A stretch of DNA of 39,434 nucleotides from Asaia bogorensis (lineage in GTDB: Bacteria > Pseudomonadota > Alphaproteobacteria > Reyranellales > Reyranellaceae): NCBI GenBank assembly GCA_945889625.1, contig CAMDCE010000048.1, positions 1 through 39,434 on the forward strand, read 5' to 3'. The notes under the pieces are model-generated. The model was not told the origin of the DNA, made no database searches, and saw only the letters and a program-made list of their open reading frames with translations. Positions 1 to 7,405 of the stretch are shown piece by piece; position 1 is the first letter of the stretch; each line of letters begins with the position of its first letter. A program made the translations under genes and the position numbers.

Positions 1-31
1 GCGGTCGCTGAAGCTCGAAGGACGGATCAGC

Positions 32-2335
32 CTAGCCGCGTGAGGCGAAGTCGGGCAGGCGATGCGCCGTCACCGCCGGTGCCGGGCCGTCATGGCGCTC
101 GATCTCGACCAGGCAGGTCTGGGCGATGCAGCCTTGGCTCAGCTTCGAGGCGCCGATGTCGAGCGTCAGCGCATTGGGATTGCCATGTTTCTCGAGCGGC
201 CGGTTGGAGCCTTGGTCGGCAGGATCAAACCACGCGCCGGTGCTGAGCCGCACCACGCCGCGGCGGATGCGGTCGCTTAAGCGCGCGGCCGCAAGACACG
301 CGCCACGATCGTTGAACACGCGCAGCAGGTCGCCATCGCCAATGCCGCGAGCGGCGGCATCGTCGGGATGCAGGGTGATCGGCTGGCGGCCTTTGACTTT
401 GGTCGCCTTGGAGTGCGGGCTGTGGTCGAGCTGGCTGTGCAGCTTGTCGGCCGGCTGGTCCGACAGCATGTGCAACGGATAGCGCTCGGCGGTCCTGGAC
501 CCCAGCCACTCGATCGGCTCCAGCCACACGGCATGAGGCGGGCAGTCGTCGTAGCCGAACGAGGCGATCTTCTCGGAATAGATCTCGATCTTGCCCGACG
601 GAGTCCTGAGCGGATGGGCGGCCGGATCGGCGCGGAAATCGGCCAGCATGACCGGCTCGCGGTTCTCACCCTTGGCTTCGGCAAGACCTGCGTCCCAGAA
701 TTCCTGGAAAGACGGCAGGGTCACGCCTGCTTTGGCCGACTTGGTCCGCGCCTCTTCGTAAAGATGGGTGAGCCACTCTAGGGTGCCCCTGCGGCCCTCG
801 CTGTGCGCCTGGGCGACGCCCAGCCGTTCGGCCAGCGCCTGGAAGATCGCGTAGTCGTCGCGCGCCTCGCCGATCGGCTCGCGCGCCTTCTTCATGGCGA
901 TGACATAGGGCTCGCGGCTGCCGTAGCCGATGTCGTCGCGCTCCAGCGTCGTGGTCGCCGGCAGTACGATGTCGGCCATCTTGGCGGCCGGCGTCCAGAA
1001 CTGCTCGTGGAACACGATGGTGTCGGGCTTGCGCCACGCCTGACGCAGGCGGTTGAGATCCTGGTGGTGATGGTAGGGATTGCCGCCCGCCCAGTAGACC
1101 ATCTTGATGTCGGGATAGGCCTGGCGCTTGCCGTTGTAGTCGAAGGTCTCTCCGGGATGCAGCAGCATGTCGGTGAAGCGTGCCACCGGGATGAAGTCGG
1201 TGACCGGGTTGGAGCCTTGCGGCAGAGTCGGGCCGGAATATTTCGGATGCGGGCTGCCCATCAGGTTGACCGGACCGTAGCCCACGCCGAAGCCGCCGCC
1301 CGGCAGGCCGATCTGGCCCAGCATCGACGCCAGCGTGATCAACGCCCAGAACGGCTGCTCGCCATGGTGGCTGCGCTGCAGCGACCAGCCGATCGAGACG
1401 GTGGTGCGCGTCGCCGCCATCTCGCGGGCAAGGCTCGCAATGCGCGCCGCCGGAATGCCGGTGATCTTCGCGGCCCATTCGGGCGTCTTGTCGGCGAGGT
1501 ATGGCGCGAACTTGTCGAAGCCCACGGTGCAGCGGTCGAGGAAAGTCTGGTCGTGCAGCTTCTCGGTGTAGAGCACGTGACAGAGCGCCAGCATCAGCGC
1601 GGCATCGGTGTTGGGTTTGATGGCCAGCCACTCGACCGGGCCGCCGGTGTCGAGATCCTCGGCGGTCGGCGTCACATTGACGAAGCGCACGCCGCCCTCG
1701 CGCATCGAATAAAGGCCGCCCTTCATGTGATGAAGGGTGGCGCCGCCGGCGTTGATCTGACCATTCTTTCGCGGCACGCCGCCGAAGGTCACGAACAGCT
1801 TGCAGTCCCGTGCCAGCACGTCCCAGCGCGTGTGCATGGACATCAGCTCGTCCATCGGCGCCACGATGTGCGGCATCAGCACGCGCGCCGCGCCGAGGCT
1901 GTAGGAGTCCATGTGGCGCACGAAGCCGCCGTAGCAGTTGAGGAAGCGCTTCACTTGGCTCTGCGCATGGTGGAAGCGGCCGGCGCTCGACCAGCCGTAG
2001 GAGCCGCCGAAGATGGCGCGGTTGCCGTGGCTCTCCTTGACGCGCTTCAATTCGCCGGCCACGAGATCGAGCGCCTCATCCCACGGCACCTCGACGAACG
2101 GCTCCTGGCCGCGCCGCTCGCTGGCCGTGCCCGGTCCTTTTTCCAGCCAGCTCTTGCGGATTGCAGGCCGGCGCACGCGCAGCCGCGAGACCTCGTCGCT
2201 GAGCATGTGCAGGCCGATCGGCGAGGGATCGGGATCCTTCGAAAAGGGATGCAGCCGCGTGGCCTTGCCGGCCTCGTCATACTCGACTTCGTAGACGCCC
2301 CAGTGGGCGGCGGTAAGCGTACGCTGATAAGTCAT
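32..2335 (-). CDS. Molybdopterin oxidoreductase, BisC/TorZ/DMSO reductase family
   Basis: A 767-residue molybdenum enzyme of the DMSO reductase family, closest by eye to biotin sulfoxide reductase (BisC) and TMAO reductases, which reduce S- or N-oxides. Residues 111-117 read GSYGWSS; Tyr113 and Trp115 match the active-site Tyr114/Trp116 of Rhodobacter DMSO reductase. Ser146 in DSYSLG lies 31 residues after the Trp, where the Mo-ligating serine is expected. There is no N-terminal CxxC iron-sulfur motif and no twin-arginine signal, so the protein is probably cytoplasmic like BisC rather than periplasmic like TorA. Length fits the family. The start lies 4 bp after the stop of the upstream aldolase-like gene on the same strand, so the two are probably co-transcribed. 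The substrate (biotin sulfoxide, methionine sulfoxide, another oxide) cannot be read from sequence. Confidence 0.9.
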   Translation of the reverse strand: MTYQRTLTAAHWGVYEVEYDEAGKATRLHPFSKDPDPSPIGLHMLSDEVSRLRVRRPAIRKSWLEKGPGTASERRGQEPFVEVPWDEALDLVAGELKRVKESHGNRAIFGGSYGWSSAGRFHHAQSQVKRFLNCYGGFVRHMDSYSLGAARVLMPHIVAPMDELMSMHTRWDVLARDCKLFVTFGGVPRKNGQINAGGATLHHMKGGLYSMREGGVRFVNVTPTAEDLDTGGPVEWLAIKPNTDAALMLALCHVLYTEKLHDQTFLDRCTVGFDKFAPYLADKTPEWAAKITGIPAARIASLAREMAATRTTVSIGWSLQRSHHGEQPFWALITLASMLGQIGLPGGGFGVGYGPVNLMGSPHPKYSGPTLPQGSNPVTDFIPVARFTDMLLHPGETFDYNGKRQAYPDIKMVYWAGGNPYHHHQDLNRLRQAWRKPDTIVFHEQFWTPAAKMADIVLPATTTLERDDIGYGSREPYVIAMKKAREPIGEARDDYAIFQALAERLGVAQAHSEGRRGTLEWLTHLYEEARTKSAKAGVTLPSFQEFWDAGLAEAKGENREPVMLADFRADPAAHPLRTPSGKIEIYSEKIASFGYDDCPPHAVWLEPIEWLGSRTAERYPLHMLSDQPADKLHSQLDHSPHSKATKVKGRQPITLHPDDAAARGIGDGDLLRVFNDRGACLAAARLSDRIRRGVVRLSTGAWFDPADQGSNRPLEKHGNPNALTLDIGASKLSQGCIAQTCLVEIERHDGPAPAVTAHRLPDFASRG

Positions 2336-2339
2336 GATC

Positions 2340-3380
2340 TCAGGCTACCTTGGCGATGGAGAGGAAGCGGTCGACGTCGGCCGGGTCGGTGTCGAAGGCC
2401 GTGACCAGCCGAAAGGCGCGCTCGCCCGGCCGGTCGGACGGCCAGGGATGATACTGCGCACCGGCCTCCTGCAGAGCGTCGTGCATGTGGGCCGGCAGGA
2501 CAACGAAGATCTCGTTGGCGTCGACCGGATAGAGCAGCGCCGTGCCCTTGAGCGGCGTCAAGCCGGCGACGAGGCGGCGCGCCATTGCATTGGCGTGGCG
2601 AGCATTGCCAAGCCACAGCCCGTCGGCGAGATAGGCGTCGAGCTGGGAGGACAACAGCCGCATCTTGGAGAACAGATGACCGCCGCGCTTGCGGCGGAAC
2701 TCGAACTCGCGGGCGACCTCCGAATTGAAGAAGATCACCACTTCGGCTGCCATCGCGCCGTTCTTGGTGGCGCCCAGGCTCAGCACGTCGACGCCCGCCT
2801 TCCACGACAGGTCGGCCGGCGTGCAGCCGACGAAGGAGAGCGCGTTGGCGAAGCGCGCGCCGTCCATGTGCAGCTTGAGCCCGTGGCGGTGGGTAGAGGT
2901 GGCAATGGCGGCGATTTCCTCCGGCCCGTAGACCGTGCCGCACTCCGTCGCCTGGGTGATGCTGACGGCGGCCGGCTGGGGATGATGGACCACGCCGTAG
3001 ACCGGCTGGGCCAGCGCCTCGGCGAGCTTGCGCGGATCGATCTTGCCGGCCGGCCCGTCGATCGGGCAGAGCTTGCCGCCGCCGCTGTAGAACTCCGGCG
3101 CATTGGCCTCGTCGACGGCGATGTGCGCGGCGGGATGGCAGAAGATCGCCCCCCACGGCGGCGTGCAGCAGGCCAGTGCCAGCGAATTGGCGGCGGTGCC
3201 GGTGGCGACCGGAAAGGCCACCAGCTCAGGCTTGTCGAAGATCTCGCGCAGCCGCTGCTCGACCTTCTCGGTCCATTCGTCGGCGCCGTAGGAGAAGGCG
3301 GTACCCGACGAGAAGGCGCGGCCGACCGCTTCGATGATCGCGGGATGCGCGCCCACCTCGTTGTCGCTGCGGAAATTCAT
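2340..3380 (-). CDS. Low-specificity threonine aldolase / beta-eliminating lyase family
   Basis: A 346-residue PLP enzyme of fold type I resembling low-specificity L-threonine aldolase, which cleaves threonine or allo-threonine to glycine and acetaldehyde. The protein begins MNFRSDNEVGAHP, the usual family start. The PLP-stacking His is near residue 86 (PAAHIAVDE), the PLP-binding Asp is in HMDGARFANA (about 171-180), and the Schiff-base Lys is Lys206 in SLGATKNGA. I chose the ATG at 3380 rather than one 10 codons upstream because AAGGA sits 6 bases before it. The gene follows the DUF6476-like gene by 32 bp and runs into the molybdoenzyme gene with a 4-bp gap, suggesting a three-gene minus-strand unit. 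The exact amino acid substrate is not certain. Confidence 0.87.
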   Translation of the reverse strand: MNFRSDNEVGAHPAIIEAVGRAFSSGTAFSYGADEWTEKVEQRLREIFDKPELVAFPVATGTAANSLALACCTPPWGAIFCHPAAHIAVDEANAPEFYSGGGKLCPIDGPAGKIDPRKLAEALAQPVYGVVHHPQPAAVSITQATECGTVYGPEEIAAIATSTHRHGLKLHMDGARFANALSFVGCTPADLSWKAGVDVLSLGATKNGAMAAEVVIFFNSEVAREFEFRRKRGGHLFSKMRLLSSQLDAYLADGLWLGNARHANAMARRLVAGLTPLKGTALLYPVDANEIFVVLPAHMHDALQEAGAQYHPWPSDRPGERAFRLVTAFDTDPADVDRFLSIAKVA

Positions 3381-3412
3381 TTTCGATCCTTGGACTGGTG
3401 CGTCGAGCATCG

Positions 3413-3742
3413 CTAACGGGCGGTGGGCGGGAATTCAACGGTGCCAAGCAGGGCGCCGCTGCGCGGATCGACGAAGTAGGCGCTGGCTGGCCCGCCCTGG
3501 GTCTCGACATGGACCACGATGCGGTCGCCGACGGCGTTGATCGACACCACGCGCGCGCCGGCGGGCAGGGCGATGCGCTGGGCGAAGGCAGCCGTCGCTG
3601 GCGGCCGCTGGGCGTTGGGCGTAGACATGCGTCGACTGATTTCGGTCGCCACGACATAGGAGCCTGCAATGATCAGCAGGCCCATCACGACAACCGACAC
3701 CTTCAGCCACAGCGGCGTGTAGGCCTGAGCAGGGGACGCCAA
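3413..3742 (-). CDS. DUF6476-like single-pass membrane protein
   Basis: A 109-residue protein with one predicted transmembrane helix (about residues 11-31, LWLKVSVVVMGLLIIAGSYV), a short basic stretch, and a C-terminal soluble part of roughly 70 residues ending in what looks like a small beta domain (VVHVETQGG... YFVDPRSGALLGTVEF). I recall this size and layout, and the position beside the RluA-family gene and rpoH, for DUF6476 proteins of alphaproteobacteria; the name is from memory. Its start is only 11 bp from the divergent rluD-like start at 3754, so at least one promoter must lie within the other gene or the two overlap. Function unknown. Confidence 0.7.
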   Translation of the reverse strand: MASPAQAYTPLWLKVSVVVMGLLIIAGSYVVATEISRRMSTPNAQRPPATAAFAQRIALPAGARVVSINAVGDRIVVHVETQGGPASAYFVDPRSGALLGTVEFPPTAR

Positions 3743-3753
3743 GAAGACTCCAC

Positions 3754-4740
3754 ATGAGCGAGGCCGGCCGCCACTTCGTGACCTTCGACCAAAGCGTTAC
3801 CGGCGAGCGGCTGGACCGCGCGCTGGCGGCTGCCTTGCCGGCCCTCACGCGAAGCCGCGTGAAGGCGCTGATCGAAAGCCGCCGCGTGGCGCTGGCGGGC
3901 CCCTTGGACGAAACGGGGCCGACGATAGAAGAGCCGTCCCGCAAGGTCAAAACAGGCGAGCGCTTCGTGGTCGACATCCCCGAGCCCGAACCCGCCGAGC
4001 CGCTGCCACAGGCGCTCGATCTGGACATTCTGCATGAAGATTCCGACCTTCTGGTACTGAACAAGCCGGCCGGCCTGGTCGTCCATCCGGCGCCGGGCAA
4101 TCCCGACCACACGCTGGTCAATGCCCTGCTGGCCCATTGCGGGGCGAGCCTGTCCGGCATCGGCGGCGTGCGGCGGCCCGGCATCGTGCATCGCCTCGAC
4201 AAGGACACGTCGGGGGTGATGGTGGTGGCCAAGAACGACGTCGCTCATCAGGCGCTGTCGAAACTCTTTGCAGCCCATGATCTGACGCGCATGTACCAGG
4301 CACTGGTCTGGGGGGCACCCAAGGACAAGTCGGGCATCATCGATGCCCCGATCGGCCGCCACCCGGTCGACCGCAAGCGCATGACCGTGCGCAAGACCAG
4401 CGGCCGCAACGCCGTCACCGAATACTGGCTCGAACGGCGCTTCGGCCCGCCGCTCAGGCCGCTGGCCAGCCTCGTCCGGGCCAAGCTCGAGACCGGCCGG
4501 ACCCATCAGGTGCGGGTCCATCTCGCCCATATCGGCTGCCCGGTGGTCGGCGATCCGGTCTATGGCCGCAGCTCGCGGAACAGCACGGCGCCCGAAGCGT
4601 TGAAATCCTTCGGGAGACAAGCGCTGCATGCCGCCGTTCTGGAGTTCCGCCATCCGCGTACCCACAAGACTTTAAAGTTCGCCACAGAATTGCCGCAAGA
4701 TTTCAAGACGTTGGTGGCATCGCTGAACAGCGTTAAGTAA
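3754..4740 (+). CDS. RluA-family rRNA pseudouridine synthase (RluD-like)
   Basis: A 328-residue pseudouridine synthase that isomerises uridines in RNA; RluD members modify helix 69 of 23S rRNA. An N-terminal S4 RNA-binding domain (about residues 15-75, ERLDRALAAALPALTRSRVK) is followed by the catalytic domain. The signature GIVHRLDKDTSG is at about 143-154, with the catalytic aspartate at Asp149. Motif II (LNKPAGLVVHP, about 102-112) and the C-terminal LETGRTHQVRVHLAHIG stretch are also present. Length and order match RluC/RluD. The next gene downstream is rpoH, separated by 138 bp that carry rpoH's own promoter and operator. RluD versus RluC specificity is not settled by sequence alone. Confidence 0.93.
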   Translation: MSEAGRHFVTFDQSVTGERLDRALAAALPALTRSRVKALIESRRVALAGPLDETGPTIEEPSRKVKTGERFVVDIPEPEPAEPLPQALDLDILHEDSDLLVLNKPAGLVVHPAPGNPDHTLVNALLAHCGASLSGIGGVRRPGIVHRLDKDTSGVMVVAKNDVAHQALSKLFAAHDLTRMYQALVWGAPKDKSGIIDAPIGRHPVDRKRMTVRKTSGRNAVTEYWLERRFGPPLRPLASLVRAKLETGRTHQVRVHLAHIGCPVVGDPVYGRSSRNSTAPEALKSFGRQALHAAVLEFRHPRTHKTLKFATELPQDFKTLVASLNSVK

Positions 4741-4763
4741 TCCCCTCAATACCTGAGGGGATT
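4739..4763 (+). terminator. 10-bp perfect hairpin at the rluD-like stop codon
   Basis: The arms AATCCCCTCA and TGAGGGGATT are exact reverse complements around the loop ATACC. The left arm includes the last two bases of the TAA stop. No T-run follows, so this is either a weak or factor-assisted terminator, or an mRNA 3'-end stabiliser separating rluD from the rpoH promoter that starts 13 bp later. Confidence 0.5.
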
Positions 4764-4775
4764 AGTAGGATTTGC

Positions 4776-4804
4776 TTGACCCGCCGGCCGCCCAACTTTT
4801 AGAG
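4776..4804 (+). promoter_or_regulatory. Candidate housekeeping promoter of rpoH
   Basis: TTGACC (4776-4781) is followed after 17 bases by TTAGAG (4799-4804); TTTAGA one base earlier with a 16-base spacer is equivalent. The -35 box matches the alphaproteobacterial CTTGAC core, and the -10 box is weak. Transcription would begin near 4811, exactly where the CIRCE operator starts. A second AT-containing stretch, TATAAG at 4856-4861, is close to the ATG and less likely to be a -10 box. Confidence 0.5.
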
Positions 4805-4810
4805 TCGGGC

Positions 4811-4837
4811 TTAGCAGTCGACGGGCGAGAGTGCTAA
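4811..4837 (+). promoter_or_regulatory. CIRCE operator (HrcA-binding site) upstream of rpoH
   Basis: Left arm TTAGCAGTC (4811-4819), 9-base spacer, right arm GAGTGCTAA (4829-4837). The CIRCE consensus is TTAGCACTC-N9-GAGTGCTAA, so 17 of 18 arm positions match and the spacer length is exact. HrcA represses groESL and similar heat-shock genes by binding this element. Here it covers the predicted start site of rpoH, 41 bp before the ATG. Occurrence by chance is very unlikely. That HrcA represses rpoH in this organism is inference from the site. Confidence 0.85.
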
Positions 4838-4864
4838 ACGCCCGTTCACGGCGCGTATAAGAAA

Positions 4865-4878
4865 GGGGGGAGTTCCCC
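4865..4878 (+). promoter_or_regulatory. G-rich ribosome-binding site of rpoH with possible masking hairpin
   Basis: GGGGGGAG lies 6 bases before the rpoH ATG and acts as the Shine-Dalgarno sequence. The four bases directly before ATG are CCCC, so GGGG-AGTT-CCCC (4867-4878) can fold over the ribosome-binding site. Such a small stem would melt easily with heat. Whether it works as an RNA thermometer is speculation. Confidence 0.35.
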
Positions 4879-5802
4879 ATGAGTGATATCGCGACCACCA
4901 ACGTCCCCGCCCTGCCGTCGTCTCTGTCGCCGGAAGGCAACCTCAGCCGGTATCTGTCGGAGATCCGCAAGTTCCCGCTGCTCGAGCCGCAGCAGGAGTT
5001 CATGCTCGCCAAGCGCTGGCGCGAGCACGGCGATTCGAAGGCCGCCCATCAGCTCGTCACCAGCCATCTGCGCCTGGTGGCCAAGATCGCCATGGGCTAC
5101 CGCGGCTACGGACTGCCGGTGGCCGAGCTCATTTCCGAAGGCAACGTCGGCATGATGCAGGCGGTCAAGCGCTTCGACCCGGACCGCGGCTTTCGCCTGG
5201 CCACCTATGCCATGTGGTGGATCCGCGCCTCGATCCAGGAATACATCCTTCATAGCTGGTCGCTGGTGAAGATGGGCACGACGGCTGCGCAAAAGAAGCT
5301 GTTCTTCAACCTGCGCAAGCTCAAGGGCCAGATGCAGGCGATCGAAGAGGGCGACCTGTCGCCGGAACAAGTCACCAAGATCGCCACCCGCCTCGGCGTG
5401 CCGGAAGAGGAGGTGGTCAACATGAACCGCCGCCTCGCCGCGCCCGACAGTTCGCTCAACGCCACGGTCAAGGCCGAGGGCGACATGGAGTGGCAGGACT
5501 GGCTGGTCGACGACAGCCCCAACCAGGAGACCACGCTCGGCGAAAGCCAGGAGCTCAACCAGCGCAAGCACATGCTGGCGCAGGCCCTGAAGCAGCTCAC
5601 CGAGCGCGAGAAGCACATCATCGTCGAGCGCCGCCTGACCGACGAACCCAAGACGCTCGAGGATCTCAGTGCCAGGTACGGCATCAGCCGCGAGCGCGTC
5701 CGCCAGATCGAGGTCCGCGCCTTCGACAAGCTGCAGAAGGCGATGAAGAACATGGTGGTCGAGGCGGCAGCCAAGCCCACCACCCAGCCGGCGCGGGCTT
5801 AG
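4879..5802 (+). CDS. rpoH: RNA polymerase sigma-32 factor RpoH
   Basis: A 307-residue heat-shock sigma factor that directs RNA polymerase to chaperone and protease promoters. Region 2 is clear at about residues 55-125 (SHLRLVAKIAMGYRGYG, then ATYAMWWIRASIQEYIL). The diagnostic RpoH box, here QKKLFFNLR, is at 138-146. Region 4 with its helix-turn-helix lies near the C-terminus (LEDLSARYGISRERVRQIEVR). Length is typical of alphaproteobacterial RpoH. The leader has its own promoter, a CIRCE operator and a possible RBS hairpin, implying control separate from rluD. A strong hairpin follows the stop. Many alphaproteobacteria have more than one rpoH, and which paralogue this is cannot be decided here. 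Confidence 0.96.
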   Translation: MSDIATTNVPALPSSLSPEGNLSRYLSEIRKFPLLEPQQEFMLAKRWREHGDSKAAHQLVTSHLRLVAKIAMGYRGYGLPVAELISEGNVGMMQAVKRFDPDRGFRLATYAMWWIRASIQEYILHSWSLVKMGTTAAQKKLFFNLRKLKGQMQAIEEGDLSPEQVTKIATRLGVPEEEVVNMNRRLAAPDSSLNATVKAEGDMEWQDWLVDDSPNQETTLGESQELNQRKHMLAQALKQLTEREKHIIVERRLTDEPKTLEDLSARYGISRERVRQIEVRAFDKLQKAMKNMVVEAAAKPTTQPARA

Positions 5803-5809
5803 TTCATTC

Positions 5810-5837
5810 GGACCGCGGGCCTGGCGGCCCGCGGTCC
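5810..5837 (+). terminator. 12-bp GC-rich hairpin after rpoH
   Basis: GGACCGCGGGCC and GGCCCGCGGTCC pair perfectly around a TGGC loop, beginning 8 bases after the rpoH stop. There is no T-run, so it may stop RNA polymerase only partly, or protect the rpoH mRNA 3' end. The asd start follows 45 bp later. Confidence 0.55.
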
Positions 5838-5882
5838 CATGAGCTTCCCGCGGCAAAGCCGTTCCTGTATTCTGTCTCCACC

Positions 5883-6911
5883 ATGAACGCCCAAAACATT
5901 GCCATAGTCGGCGCCACCGGCGCGGTGGGGGTTGAAATCCTCCGCGTCCTCGAGCGGCGGAACTTTCCCGTCGCTTCCCTCAAGCTGCTCGCCTCGGCCC
6001 GCTCGGTCGGCAAGACGCTCGAGTTCAAAGGCATGCCGTATCCCGTGGCGGAGCTCAAAGCGGACGCCTTCAAGGGCGTCGACATCGCCTTCTTCAGCGC
6101 CGGTGCCACGCGCAGCCGCGAGTTCGCGCCGTCGGCCAAGGCGGCGGGCGCGGTGGTGATCGACAATTCGTCGGCCTTCCGCATGACCCCGGGCGTGCCG
6201 CTGGTCGTGCCGGAAGTGAATGCCGGCGACCTCGCGCACCATGACGGGCTGATCGCCAATCCCAACTGCACCGCGGCCGTCCTCGCCACGGCGGTGTGGC
6301 CGATCCACCAGGCTGTCGGCATCCGCAAGATCGTCGTGTCGACCTACCAGTCGGCGTCGGGTGCGGGCGCGGCGGCGATGCAGGAGCTCGAGGATCAGAC
6401 GCGGCAGTATGCCGAGGGCAAGGAGATCACCCGCTCGGTGTTCCCGCACCAGATCGCCTTCAACCTGTTCTCGCACAACACCAAGGTGGCCGAGAACGGC
6501 TACAACGAGGAAGAGAACAAGGTAATCGAGGAAATGCGCAAGATGTTTCATGCGCCCGACCTCGCGATCGTGCCGACCTGCATCCGGGTGCCGGTGCTGC
6601 GTGCCCACTCCGAGGCGATCACGCTCGACCTCGACAAGCCGCTGTCTCCTGCCGAGGCGCGCGCCATCCTGGCCAAAGCGCCGGGCCTCAAGCTGGTCGA
6701 CGATCCGGCCGCCAATCACTTCCCGATGCCAATCGAGGCCAGCGGCGATCTCGACGTCCATGTCGGCCGCATTCGTCGCGACCTTTCCAACCCCAACGGG
6801 CTGGTGCTGTTCGCCTCGGGCGACCAGCTCCTGAAGGGCGCGGCGTGGAACGCCGTGCAGATCGCCGAGGAGCTCGGCAAACCAGGGCGCGCCGCGCAAG
6901 CCGCGGAATAG
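5883..6911 (+). CDS. asd: Aspartate-semialdehyde dehydrogenase
   Basis: A 342-residue enzyme of the aspartate pathway that reduces 4-aspartyl phosphate with NADPH to aspartate semialdehyde, the branch point to lysine/diaminopimelate, threonine and methionine. The N-terminal NADP-binding glycine motif is GATGAVG (residues 10-16). SSAFRM near 96-101 and the catalytic Cys129 in NPNCTAAV are present, as is the STYQSASGAG substrate region. The ATG at 5883 starts the canonical MNAQNIAIVGATGAVG. No Shine-Dalgarno sequence precedes it, but TATTCT (5868-5873) lies 9 bases upstream with a poor -35, so the transcript could be leaderless. An in-frame open stretch continues far upstream into rpoH but is not coding by similarity. 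Confidence 0.96.
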   Translation: MNAQNIAIVGATGAVGVEILRVLERRNFPVASLKLLASARSVGKTLEFKGMPYPVAELKADAFKGVDIAFFSAGATRSREFAPSAKAAGAVVIDNSSAFRMTPGVPLVVPEVNAGDLAHHDGLIANPNCTAAVLATAVWPIHQAVGIRKIVVSTYQSASGAGAAAMQELEDQTRQYAEGKEITRSVFPHQIAFNLFSHNTKVAENGYNEEENKVIEEMRKMFHAPDLAIVPTCIRVPVLRAHSEAITLDLDKPLSPAEARAILAKAPGLKLVDDPAANHFPMPIEASGDLDVHVGRIRRDLSNPNGLVLFASGDQLLKGAAWNAVQIAEELGKPGRAAQAAE

Positions 6912-6941
6912 GCCGCCAAATTCGCGAGCATTCCTTCTGAC

Positions 6942-7373
6942 ATGGCGGACCGGAACGAAGGCGGCTGTGTGTGTGGCGCCGTGCGCTACGTCACGCATGG
7001 CGATCCCGAACGCGTCACGATCTGCCATTGCACCTGGTGCCAGCGGCGCACCGGCTCGGCGTTCGGCGTCGAAGCGGTGTTCAAGCCCGAAAACGTGACG
7101 GTCACCGCCGATACGCTGCGCACCTACCGGCATGTCTCCGACGAGTCGGGCCGTTGGCTTGACCAGCAGTTCTGTTCCAAGTGCGGGACCAACATCGGAT
7201 TTACGCTGCAAGCCGTTCCGGGCGTCTGCACGATCGCCGCCGGAACCTTCGACGATCCCTCCTGGATCCGTCGCGACCGGTATCCGTTCCGCGATGTCTT
7301 CGTGCGCTCGGCGCGTGACTGGTCGGACCTGCCGGACGATGTCGAGCAATACGAGGCGCACTTTCGCAAGTGA
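6942..7373 (+). CDS. GFA (CENP-V/GFA domain) zinc protein
   Basis: A 143-residue member of the glutathione-dependent formaldehyde-activating enzyme fold, a small zinc-binding beta protein. The cysteine pattern is complete: GGCVCGAVRY at the N-terminus (Cys9, Cys11), ICHCTWCQRRTGSAFG in the middle, and FCSKCGTNIGF near residue 80. Family members are widespread and mostly uncharacterised; few act on S-hydroxymethylglutathione, so a formaldehyde role should not be assumed. It follows asd by 30 bp on the same strand and may be read from the same transcript. Confidence 0.88.
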   Translation: MADRNEGGCVCGAVRYVTHGDPERVTICHCTWCQRRTGSAFGVEAVFKPENVTVTADTLRTYRHVSDESGRWLDQQFCSKCGTNIGFTLQAVPGVCTIAAGTFDDPSWIRRDRYPFRDVFVRSARDWSDLPDDVEQYEAHFRK

Positions 7374-7405
7374 GCCGAGGGAGCGAGCAGCGTCCCGGGT
7401 CCGGA

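Noticed and set aside
803..2404. A 533-codon plus-strand frame opposite the BisC-like gene
   Set aside because: Antisense shadow with Arg/Ala/His-rich composition and no family signature; the minus strand encodes a complete molybdoenzyme.
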